From a virus, in the IMG/VR virus record IMGVR_UViG_3300027759_006101, positions 248,001-312,000 of that record: a stretch of DNA of 64,000 nt; one strand, written 5' to 3'. Shown one piece after another: positions 53,492 through 62,277 of the stretch. A program made the position numbers and the translations under genes. Numbering within the stretch: the first letter of the stretch is position 1; each line of letters opens with the position of its first letter. The notes beneath the pieces are model-generated. The model ran no database searches. It saw nothing but the letters and a program-made list of their open reading frames with translations, and was not told the origin of the DNA.

Positions 53492-56003
53492 AAGACCAAA
53501 GGTTGAAGATACAACAACAATTATTGATAAAGAAGACCACATTATCAACAAAGAGTTCATCGAACTCTTAGATGATCGGTTTACCAATTACGCTTTTGCA
53601 GTAATGGAAGATCGTGCTCTGCCTGATGCAAGGGATGGTTTAAAGCCATCCCAACGCAGAACTCTTGTCGCAATGAATGACTTGAATTTGCGTTCATCTG
53701 GTAAGACTAAAAAATGTGCAAAGATCTGTGGTGATGTTTCAGGTAACTACCATCCTCACGGAGAAGCGGTTGTCTATCCAACACTTGTTCGTATGGCACA
53801 AGTTTGGTCTTTGCGCTACCCATTGATTTCCCCTCAAGGAAACTTTGGCTCACCAGCACCAGAAGACAAGCCTGCTGCTATGCGTTACACCGAAGCGAAA
53901 TTTTCTGCTTTTGGTGATCAAATGGTTGCTGAGCTTTCAAATCAAGTTGTAGATTATGTATCTAACTACAATGATGAGTTGATGGAACCAACTGTTATGC
54001 CTTCCCTGATTCCAAACCTATTAATCAATGGGTGTTCTGGAATTGCTGTTGGCTGGGCGACAAATATGGCACCTCATAACTTGCGTGAAGTGGCTAATTT
54101 GATTGACGCTTATATCAAAAATCCTGAAATTACAGTAGATGAAATTTTAGAGATTGTTCCAGGCCCAGATTTCCCTCTACCTTGTAAGATTCTCGGAACT
54201 AATGGAGTGAAGAGTTACTTTACAACTGGAAGGGGCTCTATTCAATTGGAAGGCTACCATACAATTGAATCTGAGAAGAACGGTCAGCTTTACATTAAGG
54301 TCACTGCACTTCCATACGGTGGTTCTGCTGAAGGCTTTTGTCGTGAAATCAAAGAACTTGTTGAATCTAAGAAAATTGAAGGCATCACAAACCTCAAGAA
54401 TCTTACAAACAAGAAGGGTATGGATGTCAGGATTTGGATCCATAAATCAGCAAATTCAAATGTTGTTTTAAATCTAATTCTCAAGCATACTTCTTTGCGA
54501 ACAAATTTCTCTGTTAACTCAACAGTACTTATGGGTGGCAAGAAAGTTGTTGAAAATGTTCCTATTATCAAACTTGTAGAAACATTTGTAGAACACCGCA
54601 AAGATGTTTTAACTAGAAAATTTAATGCAGAACTTGATAAAAATAATCGAAGACTCCATATCCTTGATGGTCTCATTGGCATTACCGCTAAAATTGATTC
54701 GGTTATTAAGCTCATCCGTCAAGCTGATGATAGGAATGTGGCACAACAAGAACTCATTGCCCAAGGATTTGTAAAGTCTCCTGAGCAGGCTGATGCAGTT
54801 TTGAAGATTACTTTGGGAAATCTTACTAAACTTGATGTCAACTCTATGACTGATGAGTTCTCAAAGCTCACACACCGAAATGAGTGGCTTGTTGAACAGC
54901 TTTCTTCAGAAAAGAAAATGCTCAGGCTAATTTCTAAAGAGCAACTTGATCTTGCTGCAAAGATTGGCGATGATAGACGGTCAGAAATTGTACCTTCCAT
55001 AGAAGATTTCAATTATGAAGACTTGATTAAAGAAGAGCAAATCATCGTATCTCTTACAAAAGATGGCTACATCAAGCGTGTTCCATTGGATACTTTCAAG
55101 ACACAAAATCGTGGTGGAAAAGGTGTCATTGGCGTAAAGTCTCGTGAAGAAGATGAGGCTTCAGACTTCTTTTCAGGCACGACTCACGATTTGTTCTTGT
55201 TCTTTACAAATCAAGGTAATTTGCTGAAGAAAAAGGGCTATGAAATTCCATTAGCAACAAGAACTTCCAAGGGTGTTCATCTTAACAATCTTTTGAACTT
55301 GACTGAAGCAGAATCAGTATCATCAACAATTACACTCAAAAGTTTAGATGTTGATGGCAACTTTGTTATGGTCACTAAGAAAGGTCTCATCAAGAGGTCT
55401 GAGATTAGAGACTACAACACCAGTCTTCGTAAAAGAGGACTAAAGGCCATCTCATTAACTGAAAATGATGAGTTAGCATTTGTAATGCAAACAGATGGTA
55501 CTCAAGATGTTATGATTGTCACAGCAATGGGAATGGCTGTAAGGTATTCAGAAAATCTTGTACGGTGTATTGGCAAAAATGGGCAAGGTAGTCGCTCAAT
55601 GCTTCTAAAAGCAGAAGATACAATTGCTGCAGTTCTAGCAATTGATGCTGATGCTGATCCTTCAATTCTGGTAATTACTGAATTTGGTAAGGGTAAGAAG
55701 ACTTTTGCTTCTGAATACCGTTCTACTGCTGGTAGAGCAGTCAAAGGCCAAAGAACAATCAACACTCTTAAGAGAGAAGCTTCTGGAAAAATTGTAAGTG
55801 CAGTGGCATTATCAGATAATGATGAAATATTAGTGCTTACAAACAAGGGCAAAATGATGAGATGTAATCTTGACTCTCTTCGAAATAAATCCAAAGTCAC
55901 ACAAGCAAATAACATTGTGTCCCTTGATGACGGAGACACTGTGCAAACTGTTAGTGTAGTTCCAACTTCAAATAAGGACTTTGAAGAGGAGTTTACAGAA
56001 TAA
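53484..56003 (+). CDS. gyrA: DNA gyrase subunit A with beta-pinwheel C-terminal domain
   Basis: An 839-aa protein of bacterial GyrA length. The breakage-reunion domain shows LPDARDGLKPSQRR, YHPHGEAVVY and the catalytic Tyr135 in AAMRYTEAKF, then the conserved INGCSGIAVGWATNMAPHN. Residues 515-825 form the C-terminal pinwheel with repeated blades and a GyrA-box-like QNRGGKG at 541-547 (QRRGGKG in E. coli). The box indicates DNA wrapping and negative supercoiling rather than a topo IV. At the positions equivalent to quinolone-contact residues Ser83 and Asp87 of E. coli it has Ala95 and Pro99. Role: DNA supercoiling during replication. Confidence 0.93.
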   Translation: MARRPKVEDTTTIIDKEDHIINKEFIELLDDRFTNYAFAVMEDRALPDARDGLKPSQRRTLVAMNDLNLRSSGKTKKCAKICGDVSGNYHPHGEAVVYPTLVRMAQVWSLRYPLISPQGNFGSPAPEDKPAAMRYTEAKFSAFGDQMVAELSNQVVDYVSNYNDELMEPTVMPSLIPNLLINGCSGIAVGWATNMAPHNLREVANLIDAYIKNPEITVDEILEIVPGPDFPLPCKILGTNGVKSYFTTGRGSIQLEGYHTIESEKNGQLYIKVTALPYGGSAEGFCREIKELVESKKIEGITNLKNLTNKKGMDVRIWIHKSANSNVVLNLILKHTSLRTNFSVNSTVLMGGKKVVENVPIIKLVETFVEHRKDVLTRKFNAELDKNNRRLHILDGLIGITAKIDSVIKLIRQADDRNVAQQELIAQGFVKSPEQADAVLKITLGNLTKLDVNSMTDEFSKLTHRNEWLVEQLSSEKKMLRLISKEQLDLAAKIGDDRRSEIVPSIEDFNYEDLIKEEQIIVSLTKDGYIKRVPLDTFKTQNRGGKGVIGVKSREEDEASDFFSGTTHDLFLFFTNQGNLLKKKGYEIPLATRTSKGVHLNNLLNLTEAESVSSTITLKSLDVDGNFVMVTKKGLIKRSEIRDYNTSLRKRGLKAISLTENDELAFVMQTDGTQDVMIVTAMGMAVRYSENLVRCIGKNGQGSRSMLLKAEDTIAAVLAIDADADPSILVITEFGKGKKTFASEYRSTAGRAVKGQRTINTLKREASGKIVSAVALSDNDEILVLTNKGKMMRCNLDSLRNKSKVTQANNIVSLDDGDTVQTVSVVPTSNKDFEEEFTE

Positions 56004-56010
56004 AATAATT

Positions 56011-56397
56011 ATGGCTAATTCGTTGTATGACAGTGGTAGAGATGGATTCCTCAAGGGTGAATTCAACTGGAGTTCTGATACTTTCAAAGTAATTTTACTT
56101 TCGTCAGCATATTCAGTAAATCTATCAAGTCATACAACGACAGCAAATATTGGTGGAACAGTTGCTATCTCAGGTGGTTTATCAACATTAGTCCCTGGTG
56201 CTGGTGTAGCAGATGCTAATGACATTACATTATCAAGCGTAGCTGGAACAACTGTAACGCAATTTGTAATTTTCCATGATTCTTCAAAAAAACTTGTAGC
56301 TCACATTAATGACTCAACAAACTTACCTTTTACGCCTAGTGGAGGAAATGTAACTTTGCAATGGGATAATGGAGTAAATAAAATTTTCAAGCTGTAG
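56011..56397 (+). CDS. Small phage structural protein
   Basis: A 128-aa protein. I choose the ATG at 56011 (MANSLYDSGRDGFLKGEFNW) rather than an in-frame start at 55981 inside gyrA, because this N-terminus, the internal FKVILLSSAYSVNL and the ending GGNVTLQWDNGVNKIFKL match a widespread family of small phage virion proteins. It lacks membrane or enzyme motifs and is mostly beta. It starts 7 bp after gyrA but belongs functionally with the structural genes downstream. A terminator overlaps its stop codon. Confidence 0.7.
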   Translation: MANSLYDSGRDGFLKGEFNWSSDTFKVILLSSAYSVNLSSHTTTANIGGTVAISGGLSTLVPGAGVADANDITLSSVAGTTVTQFVIFHDSSKKLVAHINDSTNLPFTPSGGNVTLQWDNGVNKIFKL

Positions 56398-56420
56398 AAC
56401 TCAATCTACAGCTTTTTTTA
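56389..56420 (+). terminator. Intrinsic terminator after the small structural gene
   Basis: The arms 56389-56397 and 56406-56414 (AAGCTGTAG with its complement) form a 9-bp stem with an 8-nt loop and are followed by five T. The first arm includes the TAG stop of the gene at 56011. Confidence 0.85.
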
Positions 56421-56465
56421 TAGGTATTGCAGGTGTTTATTGGAAAAATATAATTAGGACTTGCA

Positions 56466-57296
56466 ATGGAAAACTATACAATAGAATCTTGGATACATAA
56501 AAAGTATTATTTTGACTCTTCAAAAAATGGAGTTGTCATCCCACCAGCTTATGATTCTGGGGGGACTGGTGGCACAGATGGCGGTGGTGGAGGCGGTGGT
56601 GGTGAGTCTGGTTCAGGTTCAACCACTTTCTTAAGCACCACCGACTTGATACTTAATTTAAGAGCTTCAGATACTGATTCATATCCTGGCACTGGATTAT
56701 ACTGGTACGACTTAACATCGTATGGAAATAACGGTATTTTTTACAATGGGGCGGCTGTAACAGGCACAGGTAATTCAAAAGCATTTATATTTGATGGTAC
56801 TGACACATACTTTGGAATTGGAAGAAATATTACTCAAAACACAACTAATGTAAGTATGTCTGCCTGGGTTAAGACTTCTAACAACCTAATAGCTGGTCAG
56901 ATGATTGTATACAACGGTAGTGAAGCTAGACTAAATGGTTATGGCTTTTCCATAAATAGAGATGGTATTACATCTGGAAATATTTACGTAAGATATGGAG
57001 ATAGCCAATGGTTTAACACAGGAATTGCCATTACAAGCAATCATTGGCATTATATTACTTTGAACATTTTATCAGACAGAAGACCTCAAGTATTTGTTAA
57101 TGGTGCTATAGGATACACAGGTTCAGCTGCAAGAATCAACACTCCAACAAACTACACTGAAGTTGGACGAAGTGATTATCCTGTTTCAAGATACTTCTAC
57201 GGATACATTGCTCAAGTTCACGCTTATAAAAAGGCACTTACATCTACTGAAATTCAAGGAAATTTCAACAGCACTAAAACACCTTATGGGTATTGA
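56466..57296 (+). CDS. LamG/concanavalin-like domain protein with Gly-rich linker
   Basis: A 276-aa protein. Residues 1-28 are a short unique head, residues 30-55 a glycine linker with eight consecutive Gly, and residues 62-276 a LamG domain: DLILNLRASDTDSYPGTGLY, WYDLTSYGNNG, SMSAWVKTSNN, a HWHYITLNIL strand, PQVFVNGAIG and the ending HAYKKALTSTEIQGNFNSTK. It is a plus-strand relative of the nine LamG proteins of the left cluster. The flexible head may attach the domain to the virion. It lies among tail genes, so a tail- or head-displayed adhesin is likely. Confidence 0.78.
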   Translation: MENYTIESWIHKKYYFDSSKNGVVIPPAYDSGGTGGTDGGGGGGGGESGSGSTTFLSTTDLILNLRASDTDSYPGTGLYWYDLTSYGNNGIFYNGAAVTGTGNSKAFIFDGTDTYFGIGRNITQNTTNVSMSAWVKTSNNLIAGQMIVYNGSEARLNGYGFSINRDGITSGNIYVRYGDSQWFNTGIAITSNHWHYITLNILSDRRPQVFVNGAIGYTGSAARINTPTNYTEVGRSDYPVSRYFYGYIAQVHAYKKALTSTEIQGNFNSTKTPYGY

Positions 57297-57310
57297 TAAG
57301 GAATTAAAAT

Positions 57311-57628
57311 ATGCTTAATAACGAATTCTTAACAGGTACAACTCTTAATATTTATGCTGAATTAAAAGATGAAAGTGGATATGGAGTTACAACTACTGGT
57401 TTAACCTTTTATATGACTGAACCAGGGGGAATTGGCTATACTTATTATTTTGGGTCAGGTTCAGGTAGCGGAAACTCAGAGCCTGTTCAAGCTGGTATTG
57501 CGACTGGCATATATTATAAACAATGGACTCCAAGCAGAACAGGTGTACATAAATATTCCTGGAAGGCATCAGGAAGTATTCAAGCTACATTCAAGAGCTT
57601 TTTTGATGTCAAGAGTGGTGAGTGGTAA
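57311..57628 (+). CDS. Small Ig-like phage structural protein
   Basis: A 105-aa protein with AAGGA before the ATG. The beta-strand pattern LNIYAELKDESGYGVTTTGL, GLTFYMTEPGG, GIYYKQWTPSRTGVHKYSWK and FKSFFDV resembles small Ig-like proteins common in tail or head-tail gene blocks of phages. No cysteine or membrane segment. The TAA stop overlaps the next ATG (TAATG), so it is co-translated with the tail-tube-like protein. The exact role (adaptor or decoration) is not settled. Confidence 0.6.
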   Translation: MLNNEFLTGTTLNIYAELKDESGYGVTTTGLTFYMTEPGGIGYTYYFGSGSGSGNSEPVQAGIATGIYYKQWTPSRTGVHKYSWKASGSIQATFKSFFDVKSGEW

Positions 57629-58584
57629 TGGCTTTTCCTGGAATTCTTTCAAGAGCTGAGCTTTCTTCTGGTCTTAACACAAAAAGTATATGTGTTAATG
57701 GAAATTACCTTATTGTCGAGCAATGCAACATCAATCAAGAACAAGAGCATAATGTAAATAATTACATTCAAGGTGGTCCTGCCTATGCTATCTACAATCT
57801 AGGTGCTAGAAAGCATGTGGGTAATTTTTCATTTCCTTTACGTGTAGATCAAAATGGTAATTTAGAAGAAGCAGCAAAAGTAATTTTACGTCACGCAGCA
57901 AAGCCTATGACTTCCTTGAGAATAGACACTCACAACGTTCTTTCTTCATTTTCAACCACTGTAGTTAATCCAGGCACAGATGATAACAAAAATTTATCTC
58001 TAGATTCTTGTGTTATAAGTAATCTTAAAATTACTGTCAGTGAAGGTGGAGACGTTAATGCAAGTGTTGATTTTATAGGAATGCTTGACATAGAAACGGA
58101 ATCTACATTTGATTTTTCGTCTGATTATCTTATGGGAAGAAGGCTAAATTTTGCTGATTGTAATGCATTTAGAAAAGAATCATCAATGAGAGGCACATCT
58201 TCAATAACAATCAATATTGAAAATGAAGTGGTAACACCAGTATTTCTTATGCCTTATTATTCAAATAAATTTGTTGGTTCTGGAGTTACTGAACAAAAAG
58301 ATCAGATTGAGCTTCTAGCAGTTCAATCTACTAAGTGGTCTGGAGAATTTACAGAAGTTATCAGAAACGGTCTTGATTTATATACTTTCATCCACGGTGG
58401 TTTGATGCATGATGAAAACTTAACTTTAGACATTGGAAACTTAAGAACCACTTTTTATAACCCAGTTTTCAAAATTGCTCAATCTCCATTAACAACACAA
58501 GTAATAAGGAGAACTACAGAGTGGGTTGGAATTAATAAACCAGATGATTCTATGTTGGATGATCGACTGTTTACTTTTTTATAA
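57628..58584 (+). CDS. Tail-tube-like protein
   Basis: A 318-aa protein. I start it at the ATG at 57628, overlapping the previous TAA, rather than the GTG two codons upstream. It has the alternating strand layout of phage tail-tube proteins: YAIYNLGARKHVGNFSFPLR, DQNGNLEEAAKVILRHA, DSCVISNLKITVSEGGDVNA and SVDFIGM, then a second half with a similar order (TSSITINIENEVVTPVF, VQSTKWSGEFTEVIRNG), as in duplicated tube folds. The downstream gene has a related opening. Assignment is by pattern, not by a diagnostic motif. Confidence 0.6.
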   Translation: MAFPGILSRAELSSGLNTKSICVNGNYLIVEQCNINQEQEHNVNNYIQGGPAYAIYNLGARKHVGNFSFPLRVDQNGNLEEAAKVILRHAAKPMTSLRIDTHNVLSSFSTTVVNPGTDDNKNLSLDSCVISNLKITVSEGGDVNASVDFIGMLDIETESTFDFSSDYLMGRRLNFADCNAFRKESSMRGTSSITINIENEVVTPVFLMPYYSNKFVGSGVTEQKDQIELLAVQSTKWSGEFTEVIRNGLDLYTFIHGGLMHDENLTLDIGNLRTTFYNPVFKIAQSPLTTQVIRRTTEWVGINKPDDSMLDDRLFTFL

Positions 58585-58672
58585 AGGTAAACCAAATTAA
58601 TTATAAGAATAAATTGAATAGCCTAAAAAAACAAAAGAATTAAAGAAATCTTTTGAAAGTGAGTTGAAAAAA

Positions 58673-59692
58673 ATGCCTATTAATAACGACATTCTTGGTA
58701 TTTATAAGCAAGTATACGTATTAACATCTGGTACAGCAATTTCATACATTGTTGAAAGTGCTAACAGAAATGTTTCAATCGATGCGCAGCCAAAAGTTCT
58801 GATTGCTGGTAGCCCTAAGACAAGAATTATGGATATCGGTGGTGTAACAGAAACTATTTCTATTACTGCGCCTATGCTTATTGGTGGTGGTGCGGCCTAT
58901 GACGGTAGAGCTCTTGTTGGTAATAAAATTACTGAAATTTTGAATCCAGCTACAGCAACTCTACCAATTTTAAAATCAGCATCATATTCGATTAGTGAAG
59001 GTGGTGGATCTGTTTCTGTCACATTAGAGTCAGATGGTAACGCAGCTTCAGGTAACTCTGGTTTCTATCTTGTAAACTCAACAACACCTCACCCATCATT
59101 AAATCCAGTTGGTACTGGTGGTTCTGGTACTACAGCTTTTGGCCCTACAAGAGTTGCAAGATTCTATGACTTCCGTGCTAAAATCGGCGGAAGACAATAT
59201 TTCATTCAAGAAGCTAATGTAGACGTAAACGTCGAAACTTCAAAAGCTTACTTTATCAACCCATACGACTTTACTAATCCTAACGATGGTTACAGATATT
59301 CTGGTGGCGGTGGTACTGTAATCCCATCAGTTCTTGGTGGATTTGGTATTTCTTGGGCATATGGTAGCCAGTTCCCACATATCGGTGTTAATGGAATTAC
59401 CATTTCTGGTAAGGGCAAAGGCGCTGTTGTTGTAGGTTCAACCTATGCTTCTGAAACTACTGCTGGAATTACTACTCAAACAGCTGGTAAGACAATCTTA
59501 GCATCTACAGAAGATGTTACTTTTGCTCTTGAGATTGCTGGTGGCACTGGAGGAAATCCTGGTGTAGTAGCAACATGGCAAGATCTTATTGCTGGTATTG
59601 GTCTTTCAAAATCAATTATCAATGCAACAGCGTTCTCAGTCAGCACAGGTATCTTGACAGTTGAATTTGACTTTATGTGTTATGTCGTCTAA
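58673..59692 (+). CDS. Second tail-tube-like structural protein
   Basis: A 339-aa protein. A TTG at 58664 is in frame, but the ATG at 58673 (MPINNDILGIYKQVYVLT) is preferred. Residues 40-100 (DIGGVTETISITAPMLIGGG, YDGRALVGNKITEIL) follow the same G-x-x-x-x-x-isf-Pl, D-G-N, ItEIL pattern as the upstream protein, and DFRAKIGGRQYFIQEANVDV plus NGITISGKGKGAVVV give further tube-like strands. It probably forms a tail tube or related ring. It is the last plus-strand gene before the convergent minus-strand operon; the stop is directly adjacent to that of the BFN gene. Confidence 0.55.
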   Translation: MPINNDILGIYKQVYVLTSGTAISYIVESANRNVSIDAQPKVLIAGSPKTRIMDIGGVTETISITAPMLIGGGAAYDGRALVGNKITEILNPATATLPILKSASYSISEGGGSVSVTLESDGNAASGNSGFYLVNSTTPHPSLNPVGTGGSGTTAFGPTRVARFYDFRAKIGGRQYFIQEANVDVNVETSKAYFINPYDFTNPNDGYRYSGGGGTVIPSVLGGFGISWAYGSQFPHIGVNGITISGKGKGAVVVGSTYASETTAGITTQTAGKTILASTEDVTFALEIAGGTGGNPGVVATWQDLIAGIGLSKSIINATAFSVSTGILTVEFDFMCYVV

Positions 59693-60184
59693 TCAGTCGG
59701 TATCGTCAGACATATAAGTTTCAAAATCCCAGTCTTCATCCAACTCATCCATATTGTCCCATACATTTCGTAAAACAAATAAATTTGTATGGGATAATAT
59801 GGATAAAATTAAACTATCAACAAGAGAACAAACAGAAAAATAATTATTTTTCTTATAATCAGTGAATTTTACAGATGCATATATGACATCTCCTACTCTG
59901 TTCTCTATACAAATACTTTCAACACTTGAATTATAATGATTCAGTAAACGCAAAAACATTTGATGTATGATCATAACGTGAGCGTTTAAGTGATAATCCT
60001 TAATAACAAAATTCAACAAACTAGCTTCGTACGGAGCAATCTCACAGGCCACTTTTTTCAACCCATCACTCAGTAATATAAAAACTCTGGTTTCAGAGTC
60101 TACTATTACTTTTTCTAAAAGGATAGGAATAGTTTCATAACGATCATCATTGTGAATATTATTTCTATCTATTTTTTTTGGCAT
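59693..60184 (-). CDS. BFN/DUF151-like protein (bifunctional nuclease family pattern)
   Basis: A 163-aa protein with AGGA before the ATG. Residues 25-150 follow the BFN (DUF151) layout: RVFILLSDGLKKVACEIAPY with the I-x-P-x-E-A motif as IAPYEASLL, a helix VMIIHQMFLRLLNHYNSS, strand VESICIENRVGDVIYASVKF, then SVCSLVDSLILSILSHTNLF where the family has S-D-A-I-A-L-A-x-R, and a final NVWDNM. The SDA motif reads LVDS, so the active-site region is divergent. BFN proteins of plants and bacteria have nuclease or regulatory roles. The start overlaps the MerC-like gene by 16 bases. Confidence 0.6.
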   Translation of the reverse strand: MPKKIDRNNIHNDDRYETIPILLEKVIVDSETRVFILLSDGLKKVACEIAPYEASLLNFVIKDYHLNAHVMIIHQMFLRLLNHYNSSVESICIENRVGDVIYASVKFTDYKKNNYFSVCSLVDSLILSILSHTNLFVLRNVWDNMDELDEDWDFETYMSDDTD

Positions 60185-60570
60185 TTTGAATTTCCTGTAT
60201 TACACACTCTGCAAAGTTTGCAAATTTTATTGTTTAATATATTTGAAAATATAAGCATCAATGAACCAATAATCATTAAGTAATTTATTTCTTTATGATC
60301 GGAATGCTTGTGTTCATTTAAAAAATAACCTGCAAATGTTATGATAATTCCTAAAGAGAAAAACCATAATATATTGTAATTTTTGTGAGTTTTGATTCCA
60401 AAGCAAACATTATAAATATTTATTGCGCAAGATATAAATAATAAAATAAATTCTATTTTTGAATCAAGCATCAAGTAAAGAGCTGAAGTAGGCAAAAATA
60501 TCATAAATAAAGGTAATATCGTGCAGTGCAAAACACAAACAATACTAGCTATATTTGCGAATTTTATCAT
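60169..60570 (-). CDS. MerC-like integral membrane protein
   Basis: A 133-aa protein with four hydrophobic segments (about residues 5-33, 39-60, 67-86 and 94-115). The first contains CVLHCTILPLF, matching the cysteine-histidine-cysteine-proline motif of the MerC family of mercury or small-molecule membrane proteins. The tail has more cysteines (KICKLCRVCNTGNSKC), which could bind metal. No mer regulator or reductase is present. The ATG overlaps the dnaK stop by four bases and its end overlaps the BFN gene, so all three form one operon. Metal transport is inferred. Confidence 0.65.
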   Translation of the reverse strand: MIKFANIASIVCVLHCTILPLFMIFLPTSALYLMLDSKIEFILLFISCAINIYNVCFGIKTHKNYNILWFFSLGIIITFAGYFLNEHKHSDHKEINYLMIIGSLMLIFSNILNNKICKLCRVCNTGNSKCQKK

Positions 60571-62261
60571 AGATTGACTTTCTTTTTTGCTATGTCATGA
60601 ACTTTTAGAGAGATTTCTTTAATAGTTTCTTTTGCACTTTCTAAGAGACTTGAAAGTAACTCAATATTGTGACTTTTGCCATCTTGTTCTATTGATTTCT
60701 TGAGATCTAGTAATTCATTAACATCAAGTTTATCTAAAACATTAGTTCTAAGTAATTCTTCAATTTGAATTTCACAATCATAAAGAAGATCGTGCATATT
60801 TGTAATCTTTCTAAAGTGCTCATCTTCGTCTTTGTGTTGTTGTGCTTCATCAATAATTTTTGATATTTCTTGACTTGATAACGACGATCTGCCTGTAATC
60901 TCAATGTCTTTTTCTATTCCATTATCCAAACTTGTGGCTTTGACTGAAAGAATTCCATTTGGATCAATTTGAAACGTGACTTCAAGTTTTGGCAATCCTC
61001 TTGGTTTTTCTTCTACCCCATCAAGTTTAAATTCCCCAAGCAACAAATTATCTACTGTTTTGGGTCTCTCTCCTTGATAAATCTTTACATCAACTTCTGT
61101 TTGATTATCATATGCAGTTGTAAAGATTTCCTTAACAACTGAGGGTACTTGAGTATTTCTGGGAATTAAGATACTCATAATCCCACCTTGTGTCTCTATA
61201 CCTAAAGAAAGTGGTGTAACATCAAGCAAATAAACTTCTCTGCTTGATTTTCCTGTCAAAACTGATGCTTGAATAGCTGCACCGACAGAAACAGCTTCGT
61301 CAGGATTAATTGACTTATTGGGCTTTTTTCCGAACTTTTCTTCTATTACTCTTTCTATTAGTGGAATTCTTGTACTGCCACCAACAAAAACAATTTCATC
61401 AATTTTGTCAGTTTTTAAATTAGCGTCTCGTAATGCATCATTGACACAGAGCATTGTTTTATCAATGTATGTCTTGATAGATTCTTCAAATTCTTCACGA
61501 TTAATCTTGAGTGGCTCTTTTCCAACCATTACATTAGCCACAGTCATATGAGAAAGCATCTTTTTAGTCTTCTCAGAGATATTTCTTAAATCAATCTGAT
61601 CTAAAGTAACATTAGTTTTGCTAAGAATTACTTTTCCAAGTGCTTCATCAAAATCAACACCACCAAGAGATGTATTACCAGATGTAGATTGAACGTGGAA
61701 GTCAACACCGTCCATAAGCTTAAGCAAGGTGACATCAAATGTTCCTCCGCCTAAGTCATATACTAAAATCGTTGCATCATTTTTCTTATCTAGACCATAT
61801 GCCAAAGATGCTGCAGTAGGTTCATTGATGATACGTAATACTTTAAGACCAGCTAATTCTCCAGCTGTTTTAGTAGATTGCCTTTGGTCGTTGTTGAAAT
61901 ATGCAGGGACAGTAATTACAGCTTCAGTTACTTCTTTGCCCAAATGCCTCTCTGCGCAATTTTTAAGATACTTTAGGATGTATGATGAAACTTCTTCTGG
62001 GCTGTAGGATTTGCTATTTATTTCAAATCTCTTATTAGTCCCCATTTGCCTCTTTACAACACGTATAGTATGAGAAAAGGGCAAATGCTGCTCCATATCA
62101 ACAGCATATTGCCCTACATAAATCTCATCACCAAAACTGACTACGCTGGGAGTAATTCTTTCACCTAAATCATTTGGGATAACTTCTGGCTGATCTTTGT
62201 CATTTACATAAGAAACTACACTAAAAGTACTTCCTAAATCAATTCCAATTGCGTAACTCAT
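60567..62261 (-). CDS. dnaK: DnaK-like Hsp70 chaperone, short lid
   Basis: A 564-aa Hsp70. ATPase motifs: GIDLGSTFSVVSYV, VITVPAYFNNDQRQSTKTAG, IINEPTAASLAYGLD, YDLGGGTFDVTLL and FVGGSTRIPLIERV. The substrate-binding domain has LLDVTPLSLGIETQGG, IPRNTQVPSV, IYQGERP and NGILSVKA. It ends about 50-70 residues earlier than bacterial DnaK and has no acidic C-terminal tail, so the lid is shortened. No grpE is seen, but a J-domain protein is encoded at 41885-42877. It may support virion assembly or refold phage or host proteins. It overlaps the MerC-like gene by four bases. Confidence 0.93.
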   Translation of the reverse strand: MSYAIGIDLGSTFSVVSYVNDKDQPEVIPNDLGERITPSVVSFGDEIYVGQYAVDMEQHLPFSHTIRVVKRQMGTNKRFEINSKSYSPEEVSSYILKYLKNCAERHLGKEVTEAVITVPAYFNNDQRQSTKTAGELAGLKVLRIINEPTAASLAYGLDKKNDATILVYDLGGGTFDVTLLKLMDGVDFHVQSTSGNTSLGGVDFDEALGKVILSKTNVTLDQIDLRNISEKTKKMLSHMTVANVMVGKEPLKINREEFEESIKTYIDKTMLCVNDALRDANLKTDKIDEIVFVGGSTRIPLIERVIEEKFGKKPNKSINPDEAVSVGAAIQASVLTGKSSREVYLLDVTPLSLGIETQGGIMSILIPRNTQVPSVVKEIFTTAYDNQTEVDVKIYQGERPKTVDNLLLGEFKLDGVEEKPRGLPKLEVTFQIDPNGILSVKATSLDNGIEKDIEITGRSSLSSQEISKIIDEAQQHKDEDEHFRKITNMHDLLYDCEIQIEELLRTNVLDKLDVNELLDLKKSIEQDGKSHNIELLSSLLESAKETIKEISLKVHDIAKKKVNL

Positions 62262-62277
62262 AATAAAGGATTATACA

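Noticed and set aside
56427-56454. TTGCAG followed 16 bases later by a perfect TATAAT, read as a promoter
   Set aside because: The predicted start of transcription would be only about 5 bases before the ATG at 56466, leaving no room for its ribosome-binding site, and the -35 box matches at only three positions.
60409-60416. Exact T4-type late promoter box TATAAATA on the plus strand
   Set aside because: It lies inside the MerC-like gene, which is on the minus strand, with no plus-strand gene nearby. In DNA this AT-rich it is expected by chance.
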